Origin: Vescimonas sanitatis
GTDB lineage: Bacteria > Bacillota > Clostridia > Oscillospirales > Oscillospiraceae
DNA: 64,000 nucleotides
Assembly (NCBI RefSeq): GCF_049060325.1
Contig: NZ_JBMGPW010000002.1
Location: 186,001 to 250,000, forward strand
Reading direction: 5' to 3'
The first letter of the stretch is position 1. The number at the start of each line of letters is the position of its first letter. The position numbers and the translations under genes are program-made. Below the pieces are notes generated by a model. The model saw only the letters and a program-made list of their open reading frames with translations. It was not told the DNA's origin and did no database searches. This document shows, one piece after another, positions 17,879 to 25,750 of this stretch.

Positions 17879-18370
17879 TTACTTCATGATGTTCAGGGAG
17901 ATCATAATGGTCGCCACCAGAGACAGGATGGCGTAGAACTCCACGATGCCGCAGTAGATGATGCCCTTGGTAGCGGCCTCCGGGTGCTTGGCCACGATGT
18001 TGATGGACGCGGCGGCCACGCGGCCCTGGAAGATGGCGCTCAGCCAGCCGCCCAGCATGATGGGCAGGCAGGCGGCGAAGAAGGACAGCCCCTGGGTCAG
18101 GGAGAGATCCAGCACGCTGCCGCTGAGCAGGCCGGTCTGGCCCAGCACCAGGAACAGCGCCACAAAGCCGTACAGGCCCTGGGTGCCGGGCAGTACCTGC
18201 AGGATCAGGCACTTGGTGGACTTATCGGGATCCTCGCTGGTCAATCCGGCGGCGGCCTCACCCACCATACCGGTGCCCTTGGCGGAGCCGATGCAGCACA
18301 GGCCGGCGGTCAGCGCCGCGCCCAGGATGGCGAAACCCAGTCCGCCCACAGATTCAAGAAAAGCTAACAT
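17879..18370 (-). CDS. ntpK: V-type ATPase proteolipid subunit K, sodium-binding type
   Basis: The 163-residue protein has four membrane helices formed by two fused hairpins, the V-type c-subunit layout. The residues that coordinate sodium in E. hirae NtpK (Leu61, Thr64, Gln65, Gln110, Glu139) all have equivalents here: Leu60, Thr63, Gln64 in the LPGTQG motif, Gln115 in FQGRV, and Glu144 in GIVEFYAI, with spacing preserved. A sodium-translocating enzyme is therefore likely. Direction of work (pump or synthase) cannot be told. It overlaps the end of ntpI. Confidence 0.95.
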   Translation of the reverse strand: MLAFLESVGGLGFAILGAALTAGLCCIGSAKGTGMVGEAAAGLTSEDPDKSTKCLILQVLPGTQGLYGFVALFLVLGQTGLLSGSVLDLSLTQGLSFFAACLPIMLGGWLSAIFQGRVAAASINIVAKHPEAATKGIIYCGIVEFYAILSLVATIMISLNIMK

Positions 18371-20313
18371 GATTTAGTATCCTCCTTAATGATCTCTACG
18401 TGTTTGGCCCGGACGCGCAGGGGACGGTAGGCCTTGCCGCCGTCCTTGTAGAAGCGTCCGAAAAATTCCAGAAATTGCAGGCGCATATCGTGGACGTAGC
18501 AGCCCAGCAGGTTCAGCGCCAGGTTCAGCATATTGCCGACGAATGCGATGATGATGAAGGTGACCACGTTGCCGGTGGTGGCGCCCAGCATATTGAACAC
18601 CTGGGCCAGCACTGCGCCGGACAGCATCAGCGCCATCAGCCGGACGTAGGACAGGATATCACTGAAGAAACCCGTCACGCCGTTGTACACCGCCGCCACG
18701 AAGCCCGTCACCTTGCCGAAGCCCTTTTTGCCCCGGCCCGCGCCGTATACCAGCATAAGAACGCCCGCGATCAGCACCACCGGCACGCCGGATACACTGC
18801 CGATGCCAAGCACCGCAAGACCCGTGCCCGCCAGAATGATCCACCAGGTGATCTCGTCAAACAGGGCATCCATAAAGCAGCCCTTTTTGCATTTTTCCAC
18901 CACGCTGACGGTCATGCCGGTGAACACCTGCAAGGCGCCCAGGATCAGCGAGCCCACCATGATGGCCATGGTGTCGTCCAGGGGTGAGAACAGCGCCGGC
19001 AGGGCAAAGGTGCTCTCCGGGTCAAAGAACTTGAAGAGCTGCGGCAGGAAGTCGCCGAAGAAGCTGCCGGTCATGGCGCCGAAGGCCACGGTGGTCACGC
19101 CGCACCAGAAGATCATCTCCATAAAGCTGCGGTCGTCCGGCCGTTTTTTCTTCAGGAACAGCCATGAGCCGAGGAGCATCAGCAGCCCGTAGCCGATGTC
19201 CGCCATCATCATGCCGAAAAACAGGATGAAGAACGGTGCCATCACCGGGTTGGGGTCCACGCCGTCGTAGGCCGGCAGGGAGTACTGCTCGGTGATGCAG
19301 TTCATGGACCGCGCCACCGCGTTGTCCTCCAGCAGCACCGGCACCTCCGGTATCTGCTCCGTCGTGGGATCGGACAGGGTGTAGTCGCAGTCCGCCGTGT
19401 CCAGATACGCCGTCAGCCTTGCCGTCTTTTTCTCCGGCACCCAGCCGTCGAACGCCACGATGCACCCGTCGGTCAGCAGTCTGCGGCGGTTTTCCTCCCG
19501 CTGCAGGCGGGAGGCCAGCCGGTCGGCGCACAGATACAGCTCCGGCAGCCGTTCCGCCAGCTCATCCAGCTGCTTTCGCAGGGTCTCCTGCTGCCGCTTG
19601 ACCTCTGCCAGCCGGTCTGTGTCCCGCCGCCGGTTTTCCTCCGGCGTGCCGGTGCGGCCCTTCAGGGGTGAGGCCGCGAAGCCCCGGCCCCGCAGCAGCT
19701 CCAGCACCTGTGCCGTCGCCGCCTTGTGGGTGATGAGCAGTACGCACTGCTGCTGCCGGTCGGCGGAGAGCAGATACAGCTCGCTCTCCGGATATTCGTT
19801 TTGTACCTGCCCACACAGTTCGTCCCAGGGGACGAAGGGCGGCAGTACGCCCAGGGTCACGTCGCAGCAGCGTGTCTCCGTCAGCTCCAGGGGCAGGTCC
19901 AGACTCAGCCAGGGCCCCAGGGTGATCCGGTCGGTCTCCAGCTGGGCGGCCAGCGCCGTCAGCTGCTGTAATTGTCCCGTTGCCTCGTTGACCTGGCGGG
20001 CCAGCGCCAGCCCGTCGGCCAGCCCCGTCTCGCTCAGGTATTCCGCCTCGCCGATGGCGGGGCGGGGCGCCAGCAGCGGCGCTTTCTTGGGCGGCGCAGC
20101 CCGCCGCAGGGCATCGATCGCCGTCTGTACCTGCCGCTGGCGGGCCAGGCAGTCCGCCGTCTCGCTGTCGCAGCGCCGCAGGCTCTCCGGCGCATCCGGC
20201 GCGTCCGGCTCACTGATCTCCACGCAGCCCATACGCTCCAGCTGCCGCAGCAGCGCGTCGTGGTCCCGCGCCAGCGCCAGCACCTGCAGGCGCTTCATTT
20301 TTACAATGGGCAT
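18364..20313 (-). CDS. ntpI: V-type ATPase subunit I (a-type)
   Basis: The 649-residue subunit forms the ion half-channels next to the c ring. The N-terminal 320 or so residues are a cytoplasmic coiled-coil arm, beginning MPIVKMKRLQVLALARDHDALL. The C-terminal half has about seven membrane helices, including GMMMADIGYGLLMLLG and LSYVRLMALMLSGAVLA; the arginine in SYVRL is the conserved one needed for ion release. It starts directly after the ntpF stop. Confidence 0.95.
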   Translation of the reverse strand: MPIVKMKRLQVLALARDHDALLRQLERMGCVEISEPDAPDAPESLRRCDSETADCLARQRQVQTAIDALRRAAPPKKAPLLAPRPAIGEAEYLSETGLADGLALARQVNEATGQLQQLTALAAQLETDRITLGPWLSLDLPLELTETRCCDVTLGVLPPFVPWDELCGQVQNEYPESELYLLSADRQQQCVLLITHKAATAQVLELLRGRGFAASPLKGRTGTPEENRRRDTDRLAEVKRQQETLRKQLDELAERLPELYLCADRLASRLQREENRRRLLTDGCIVAFDGWVPEKKTARLTAYLDTADCDYTLSDPTTEQIPEVPVLLEDNAVARSMNCITEQYSLPAYDGVDPNPVMAPFFILFFGMMMADIGYGLLMLLGSWLFLKKKRPDDRSFMEMIFWCGVTTVAFGAMTGSFFGDFLPQLFKFFDPESTFALPALFSPLDDTMAIMVGSLILGALQVFTGMTVSVVEKCKKGCFMDALFDEITWWIILAGTGLAVLGIGSVSGVPVVLIAGVLMLVYGAGRGKKGFGKVTGFVAAVYNGVTGFFSDILSYVRLMALMLSGAVLAQVFNMLGATTGNVVTFIIIAFVGNMLNLALNLLGCYVHDMRLQFLEFFGRFYKDGGKAYRPLRVRAKHVEIIKEDTKSC

Positions 20314-20637
20314 TTACCGCTTCACCACCTTTTCCACGATGGCGCGGACAGCCGTGTCCATGCGCTGCTCCGCCTGCTGCCGTATGGCTGTGCAGGTGCG
20401 CTCGGCGTCGCTTCGCAGGGCGGCATCCGCCGCCTGTCCGGCTTCACCGGCCCGCTGCATGGCTTCGTTCTCCAGCACCTTCACGGCGTTCTGCGCCTCG
20501 CGCACCAAACCGTCGCCGTCCCGGCGGGCCTGCTCGGCCAGTGCCCGGGCGGCGCGCTGGGCCTCGGCCTTCTGCTCCAGAAGCCGCTGCTCCGCAGCCT
20601 GCAGCTGGTCTATTTTTTCACGGTACAGTTTACTCAC
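20314..20637 (-). CDS. ntpF: V-type ATPase peripheral stalk subunit (NtpF/H-like)
   Basis: The 107-residue product is almost entirely a predicted coiled coil rich in Ala, Gln, Arg and Glu, with a C-terminal IVEKVVK typical of NtpF or subunit G/H, the partner of NtpE. The start is GTG, with AGAAAGG close upstream. It is the first gene of the operon. Sequence alone is low-complexity, so position is the main evidence. Confidence 0.8.
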   Translation of the reverse strand: MSKLYREKIDQLQAAEQRLLEQKAEAQRAARALAEQARRDGDGLVREAQNAVKVLENEAMQRAGEAGQAADAALRSDAERTCTAIRQQAEQRMDTAVRAIVEKVVKR

Positions 20638-20756
20638 CGCCTTTCTCTTGATACGAAACAGACAGGGGAAGACCCCGTTTCCGGAAGCCGTCCCCCTTTG
20701 AAGTATATTTTTCGCGGAGGAAACTCCCTTCGCCTGCCTCTGATCATACGTATTTT

Positions 20757-20786
20757 ATCATACCACAAAAGCACGGGGGACAACAA
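20757..20786 (-). promoter_or_regulatory. Candidate promoter of the V-ATPase operon
   Basis: On the - strand TTGTTG (complement of 20781-20786) and TATGAT (complement of 20757-20762) are 18 bases apart. The rest of the 315-base gap between ntpF and uppP shows only this and the uppP promoter. Confidence 0.5.
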
Positions 20787-20863
20787 CAGGCAGAATGGCA
20801 AAAATAACCGGTTTCCTTTGTGCAGGGTGACAATAAGATGACAGACAGGTAAGAAATAAGTGG

Positions 20864-20892
20864 TGGCATTTTTTTGCCCGATGTGGTATACT
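20864..20892 (+). promoter_or_regulatory. Extended -10 promoter of uppP
   Basis: TGGTATACT (TATACT at 20887-20892) is an extended -10 element. The -35 region at 20864-20869 is poor. It lies 60 bases before the uppP start. Confidence 0.55.
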
Positions 20893-20952
20893 CTTCCTAT
20901 ATTGGAACAGTATTCCCGTTTTGCGGGAGTGTATAATGACGTGAGGTGTGTC

Positions 20953-21786
20953 ATGACCTATCTGAAAGCAATTCTGTTGGGACTGGTGCAGGGCATAGCG
21001 GAATTCCTGCCCATCTCCAGCTCCGGCCATCTGGCCATCGCCCGCAACCTGCTGAATATGGAGGGAGCGGGGAGCATCCCGGAGTTCTTCGACGTGCTGC
21101 TCCACCTGGGCACGCTCATTGCTGTGTTCGCCGCCTATTGGAGCGACATCCGCGACATGGTGGTGGAGCTCTTCCGGGGCATCGGCGACCTGGCGCACCG
21201 CAGCACCCCCACACCGGTGCCGCCCGCCCGCCGGCTCATCCTGCTGATCATCGTCGGTACGCTGCCGCTGTTTGCGGTGCTGCCCATCCGCAAGACAGTG
21301 CAGGGCCTGGGCGACAATATGTATTTCGTGGGCGCGGCGCTGATCTTCACCGGCTTCCTGCTGTTCCTGTGCGACCGGGTGCGCCGGGGCCGCAAGACCG
21401 AGCGCAGCGCCACCTGGTTGGACGCCCTGCTGGTGGGCGTGGGGCAGGCGGTGGCCACGCTGCCCGGCGTCTCCCGCTCCGGCATGACCATCACCGCCGG
21501 CTGCTTTGTGGGCTATGAGCGGCGGTTCGCCGTGCGCTTTTCCTTCCTGCTGAGCATCCCCGCCGTGCTGGGGGCCAATATCCTCTCCATCAAGGACGCG
21601 GTGCAGGCCGGCATCGTCGGCGCGGAGGTGCCCATGTATCTGGTGGGTGTGGCCGTGGCCGCCGTGACGGGCTATCTGTGCATCCGGCTTCTGAAGTATA
21701 TCGCGGACAAGGGCCGTTTCGGCGCCTTCGCCTACTACTGCTGGGCGGCGGGCGTGCTGACCCTTGTTCTGCAGGGCATCAAGTGA
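20953..21786 (+). CDS. uppP: Undecaprenyl-diphosphatase
   Basis: The 277-residue membrane enzyme recycles undecaprenyl pyrophosphate, the lipid carrier of wall precursors. The two BacA motifs are present: QGIAEFLPISSSGHL near the N-terminus and GVSRSGMTI near the middle. About eight hydrophobic segments are visible. The ATG at 20953 (MTYLKAILLGLVQG) is chosen over an upstream in-frame extension because it matches the family start and follows GTGAGG. ftsK starts 12 bases downstream. Confidence 0.95.
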   Translation: MTYLKAILLGLVQGIAEFLPISSSGHLAIARNLLNMEGAGSIPEFFDVLLHLGTLIAVFAAYWSDIRDMVVELFRGIGDLAHRSTPTPVPPARRLILLIIVGTLPLFAVLPIRKTVQGLGDNMYFVGAALIFTGFLLFLCDRVRRGRKTERSATWLDALLVGVGQAVATLPGVSRSGMTITAGCFVGYERRFAVRFSFLLSIPAVLGANILSIKDAVQAGIVGAEVPMYLVGVAVAAVTGYLCIRLLKYIADKGRFGAFAYYCWAAGVLTLVLQGIK

Positions 21787-21798
21787 GGTAGATAGACT

Positions 21799-24336
21799 AT
21801 GGCATCGACACAAAAGAAAGGAAACAGCCGCAAAAAAACGCCTGCCCCGCCGCCCCCGCCGGCGTATAACGCCGCGGCGCGTATGGCCGGCGGCATCGTC
21901 TGCGCCCTGCTGGCGCTGTGCGTGCTGGTGAGCTATTTCAACGTGGACGCCCTCCTCCTGGTGTGGATCGCCAGGGTGCTCAAGGGTGCGCTGGGCTACG
22001 GCTATTACCTGACGGCCCCGGTGCTGGCGGCTATTGCCGTCATCCAGCTGGGCCATCGGGGCCGGCCCGTCGTCCTGCGTACCACCTGCGTGGCGCTGCT
22101 GCCCCTGCTGGTGGGCGTGCTGTGCCACCTGGCCCTGTGCCGCACGGCCTACACCCTCGGCCTGGACAGCGTCAAGACCCTCTGGGCCGACGGACAGGCC
22201 CTCAAGTGCGGCGGTGTGCTCTCCGGCGGTCTGGCCGTGGGCTGCGAGGCCCTGGTCAGCAAGGTGGTATCCATCATCGTGTTCGTGGTGGTGCTGCTGG
22301 CCGCCCTGTTGGGTGCCCTGCACCTGACGCCCCAGGAGGCCGCGGCGCGCGTCCGCAGCTATGGCGAGAGCCTGCGCCGTGACGACGAGGACGCGGATGA
22401 CGAAGCCCTCCCGGAGGGTTTCACCCCCACCGCTGCTCCCGCCCCGGCAAAAAAGCCTGCCAAGGGCCGCAGGCGCCCCAATATCGACATCCCGCTGGAC
22501 AGCGAGCGTGACGACACGGTCCTTCCGCCCGCCAGCTCCTTCTTCCCCCGCCGCAGTGACGATATCCGCACGCCGGATCAGGTGCTGCGGGGCGGCCCCG
22601 CCCCTGCGCCCCAGCCCCTCAGCGACGAACCTGCACCGCCCGCCACTCCGGCGGAGCCCCCCGCCCCGAAAAAGCCCCTCAGCGACAAGCAGAAAAAAGC
22701 CCAGCTGCAGCAGGAGGTGGAGAGCGCCGCCCAGGAGGTCAGCGACGCCATCGAGCAGGAGCTGGCCCAGGGGGAGGAGACCTACCGCTACCCGCCCATC
22801 ACCCTGCTGGAGCAGAACCGCGGCGGCAACTACACCGAGGTGGGCGCCGAGCTGCGGAACAACTCCAAGCGCCTGGCGGACACCCTGCGCTCCTTCGGCG
22901 TGGACGCCCGCGCCGGCGAGGTCATCCATGGCCCATCCGTCACCCGCTACGAGTTCACCCTGGACCAGGGCGTCAAGCTCAGTAAGATCACGAACCTCCA
23001 GGACGATATCGCCCTGGCGCTGGGTGCCAGCGGCGTCCGCATCGCCCCGGTGCCCAACAAGATATCCGCCGTGGGCATCGAGGTCCCCAACCGCACCGTC
23101 ACCGCCGTGCGGATCCGCGATGTCATTGAATCCCGTGAGTTCATCGACCATCCCTCCCCGGTGGCCTTTGCCGTGGGCAGGGATATCGGCGGCAGCAACA
23201 TCGTGGGCAACATCGCCCGTCTGCCCCATGTACTCATCGCCGGCACCACCGGCTCCGGTAAATCCGTCTGCACCAACTCCCTCATCGTCAGCCTGCTCTA
23301 CAAGTCCACGCCGGACGAGGTCCGTTTTATCATGGTGGACCCCAAGATGGTGGAGCTGGCGCCCTACAACGGTATCCCGCACCTGCTCATCCCCGTGGTC
23401 ACCGACCCCAAAAAGGCCGCCGGCGCCCTGCAATGGGCGGTGTTCGAGATGATGAAGCGCTACAAGATGTTCTCTGAAAAGGGCGTCAAGGACCTGGCGG
23501 GCTATAACGCCCTGTCCGAGACGGACGAGGACGTGAAAAAGCTGCCCACCGTGGTGGTGGTCATTGACGAGCTGGCCGACCTGATGCTGGTGGCGGCCAA
23601 GGAGGTGGAGGAGTCCATCTGCCGTGTGGCCCAGATGGGCCGTGCCGCCGGTATGCACCTGGTCATCGCCACCCAGCGTCCCTCGGCGGACGTGATCACC
23701 GGTCTGATGAAGGCCAATATCCCCAGCCGCATCGCCTTCGCCGTGGCCAGCTCCATGGAGTCCCGCATCATTCTGGACACCACCGGCGCGGAGAAGCTGG
23801 TGGGCAAGGGCGATATGCTCTACTTCCCTCTGGGCGACACCAAGCCCACCCGTGTTCAGGGCTGCTTCATCACCCCGGAGGAGATCGACCGTGTGGTGAA
23901 GTTCGTCAAGGACGAGGCCGGCGAGGCCCATTACGACCAGGACGTGATCGAGAAGATCCAGCAGGCGGTGGACGCCAAGGCCGACAAGGGCGGCAAGGTC
24001 CCCTCCGGCGACGTGTCCGACGACGGCGACGATGCCGACGAGCTGCTCTCCGCCGCCGTAGAGGTGGTGCTGGAGACGGGTCAGGCCTCCGTGTCCATGC
24101 TCCAGCGCCGTCTGAAGCTGGGCTACTCCCGCGCCGCCCGCCTGGTGGACCAGATGGAGGAGCGCGGCTATGTGGGCCCCTTCGAGGGAAGTAAGCCCCG
24201 CCAGCTGCTCATCACCCGCGAGAAGTGGCAGGAGCTGCAAATGGCCAAGGGCGCATCTCCGGCGGAGGCGGACAAGCCCGCCGACCGTTACGGCAGCATC
24301 CACGACGTGTTCGAGAGCCACGACGCACTTGAATAA
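21799..24336 (+). CDS. ftsK: FtsK/SpoIIIE DNA translocase
   Basis: The 845-residue ATPase moves DNA through the division or sporulation septum. The N-terminal 200 residues hold about four membrane helices. A Pro/Ala-rich linker (about 215-300) follows, then the motor with Walker A GTTGSGKSVC and Walker B VVVVIDELADLM. The C-terminal gamma winged helix (about 770-830) has SVSMLQRRLKLGYSRAARLVDQMEERG, which reads KOPS/SRS-type sites. It could be SpoIIIE or FtsK; sequence does not separate these roles. Confidence 0.96.
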   Translation: MASTQKKGNSRKKTPAPPPPPAYNAAARMAGGIVCALLALCVLVSYFNVDALLLVWIARVLKGALGYGYYLTAPVLAAIAVIQLGHRGRPVVLRTTCVALLPLLVGVLCHLALCRTAYTLGLDSVKTLWADGQALKCGGVLSGGLAVGCEALVSKVVSIIVFVVVLLAALLGALHLTPQEAAARVRSYGESLRRDDEDADDEALPEGFTPTAAPAPAKKPAKGRRRPNIDIPLDSERDDTVLPPASSFFPRRSDDIRTPDQVLRGGPAPAPQPLSDEPAPPATPAEPPAPKKPLSDKQKKAQLQQEVESAAQEVSDAIEQELAQGEETYRYPPITLLEQNRGGNYTEVGAELRNNSKRLADTLRSFGVDARAGEVIHGPSVTRYEFTLDQGVKLSKITNLQDDIALALGASGVRIAPVPNKISAVGIEVPNRTVTAVRIRDVIESREFIDHPSPVAFAVGRDIGGSNIVGNIARLPHVLIAGTTGSGKSVCTNSLIVSLLYKSTPDEVRFIMVDPKMVELAPYNGIPHLLIPVVTDPKKAAGALQWAVFEMMKRYKMFSEKGVKDLAGYNALSETDEDVKKLPTVVVVIDELADLMLVAAKEVEESICRVAQMGRAAGMHLVIATQRPSADVITGLMKANIPSRIAFAVASSMESRIILDTTGAEKLVGKGDMLYFPLGDTKPTRVQGCFITPEEIDRVVKFVKDEAGEAHYDQDVIEKIQQAVDAKADKGGKVPSGDVSDDGDDADELLSAAVEVVLETGQASVSMLQRRLKLGYSRAARLVDQMEERGYVGPFEGSKPRQLLITREKWQELQMAKGASPAEADKPADRYGSIHDVFESHDALE

Positions 24337-24338
24337 TA

Positions 24339-24372
24339 CATATCCCCCGGCCGAAGGCCGGGGGATATTTTC
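24339..24372. terminator. Bidirectional terminator after ftsK
   Basis: Perfect stem ATATCCCCCGGCC / GGCCGGGGGATAT with a GAA loop between convergent genes. Confidence 0.85.
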
Positions 24373-24376
24373 TTGC

Positions 24377-25231
24377 TTACACCGTGCCGGTGACGGTCAG
24401 CACCGCCGTGCCGGGGGTGGTGCTGTACGCGCCGGTGGCGGCGTCCTGCGTGAAGGTGGCCGCGGGCACCGTGACCACGCCGGCCACCGTGGCGAATACG
24501 CCGGTAGCCGCGTCATAGGTGTACTGGGTGGGGGCGGTCAGCGCCGTGCCGTTCAGCGTCACCGTCAGGTCCGTCAGCCGCGGGTCGAAGGTGTCGGTGA
24601 TAACGATGGCCGCCGCGGCGTCCGCCGCCGTGTTGCCGGTGTTCTGGATGGTGAAGGTGTACGTCAGGCGGCTGTTCTCCGTCACCGTGGTGGGGGAGAG
24701 GGACTTGTTGATGGTCAGTGCCGGCGCCGCCTCCGGCGCCACCGTCTCCGTGGCGGTAACGGGGTTTGCCAGCCCCGCGCCGGTGATGGACGCGCTGTTG
24801 GTGACGGTGCCCTCCGCCGTCGGCGGCGCGAAGGCCGTGGGCGCGGCCTCATAGGCGATAACGGCATTGCCGCCCGCCGGCACGGTGATGCCGGTGAACG
24901 TCAGCGGCGGCCCGGCGGTGACGGCGGGTGCCGCCTGCAGAACGCCGTTCTGATAGTACCGCACAGACCCGGCGGTGTAGGACAGGGGATACACCGTCCC
25001 GGCGTTGAAGGTGTAGCCGCCCAGATCGTCGGTAATGGTCAGCCCCGTCAGCGGTGCGGTGCCGCTGTTGACCAGAGAGAGGATATACGTCACGCGGCCG
25101 TCGGTGCCGTAGGTGGGCACCACGGCGGTCTTGGCGGCGGTCAGCGTCTCCGTCAGCTCGCCCACCGTCACGTTGGAGGTGGTGGTCTGGCCGTTGTAGG
25201 TCAGCGTTGCCTGGTTGGTGAAAGTTGCCAT
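24377..25231 (-). CDS. DUF11-repeat protein without export signal
   Basis: The 284-residue protein starts MATFTNQATLTYNGQTTTSN and contains two beta-sandwich DUF11-type repeats (about 35-150 and 160-284) with the pattern VTYILSLVNSGTAPLTGLTITDD and LTYTFTIQNTGNTAADAAAAI. DUF11 repeats are normally found in secreted adhesins, but there is no signal peptide, no LPxTG and no membrane anchor. AGGAGG lies at the right distance from the ATG, so the start is not misplaced. A CATACACT sequence on the - strand at 25277-25285 resembles a late sporulation -10 box. A spore-surface or otherwise non-classically exported protein is possible; function is unknown. Confidence 0.75.
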   Translation of the reverse strand: MATFTNQATLTYNGQTTTSNVTVGELTETLTAAKTAVVPTYGTDGRVTYILSLVNSGTAPLTGLTITDDLGGYTFNAGTVYPLSYTAGSVRYYQNGVLQAAPAVTAGPPLTFTGITVPAGGNAVIAYEAAPTAFAPPTAEGTVTNSASITGAGLANPVTATETVAPEAAPALTINKSLSPTTVTENSRLTYTFTIQNTGNTAADAAAAIVITDTFDPRLTDLTVTLNGTALTAPTQYTYDAATGVFATVAGVVTVPAATFTQDAATGAYSTTPGTAVLTVTGTV

Positions 25232-25309
25232 GATAGGACCTCCTGTGTTTAATTTCGCGGGTCGTGCCCGCAGTCCAGTGTATGCGCCGCGGTCCCCGGC
25301 GGTCCGTAC

Positions 25310-25338
25310 TTGCCAAGCGGCGGCCCGTCGGGTATAAT
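25310..25338 (+). promoter_or_regulatory. Consensus promoter for the small coiled-coil gene
   Basis: TTGCCA at 25310-25315, a 17-base spacer, and TATAAT at 25333-25338. Confidence 0.8.
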
Positions 25339-25396
25339 AGAAGCAGAAATACGCGGCGGCCCGGTCCGCCCGGATACAGGAGGGTGTGATAGAAGC

Positions 25397-25708
25397 ATGG
25401 AACTGAAAAAATTGCCCCATATCGAGATCGAGGTGGCGCCCCTGCCGGGCAAAAAGCTGCCGGCGGCGGTAAATACCCTGCGTAAGCTGGATGTAAAAAA
25501 GGTGGGCCTCATCGCCGGCGGTACGGCGGCGGTGCTGACCGTGGTCTCCGTGGCCGGCCGCTACGGTATCTACCGCGGCGCGGTGGCGGCGGAGCTGAAG
25601 CGCCAGCTGGCGCCGCTGCACCGCAAGCTGGACCAGCTCCAGGCGGAGAACCGTATGCTCCGTGCCGAGCTGGAGCAGCTGAAAAAAGAAAAGACCGACG
25701 AAAACTGA
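25397..25708 (+). CDS. Small membrane-anchored coiled-coil protein
   Basis: The 103-residue protein has a cytoplasmic-like N-terminus (to about residue 36), one hydrophobic segment (VGLIAGGTAAVLTVVSVAG), and a C-terminal coiled coil (about 65-100, leucine heptads in LDQLQAENRMLRAELEQLKK). The ATG at 25397 follows GGAGGG, and a consensus promoter lies upstream. It could be an assembly or septum-associated factor, but no family is recognised. It stands alone between divergent and convergent neighbours. Confidence 0.75.
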   Translation: MELKKLPHIEIEVAPLPGKKLPAAVNTLRKLDVKKVGLIAGGTAAVLTVVSVAGRYGIYRGAVAAELKRQLAPLHRKLDQLQAENRMLRAELEQLKKEKTDEN

Positions 25709-25744
25709 AAAAAAGGAAGCACCCGTCAGGGTGCTTCCTTTTTG
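25707..25744. terminator. Terminator after the coiled-coil gene
   Basis: Stem AAGGAAGCACCC / GGGTGCTTCCTT with a GTCA loop and a following T-run; it can also serve the convergent aminopeptidase gene. Confidence 0.85.
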
Positions 25745-25750
25745 CCATTG

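Noticed and set aside
20758..24321. 1187-codon open frame on the - strand opposite uppP and ftsK
   Set aside because: Antisense shadow of GC-rich genes; composition is His/Gly/Ala-rich low-information sequence and both sense genes have clear families.
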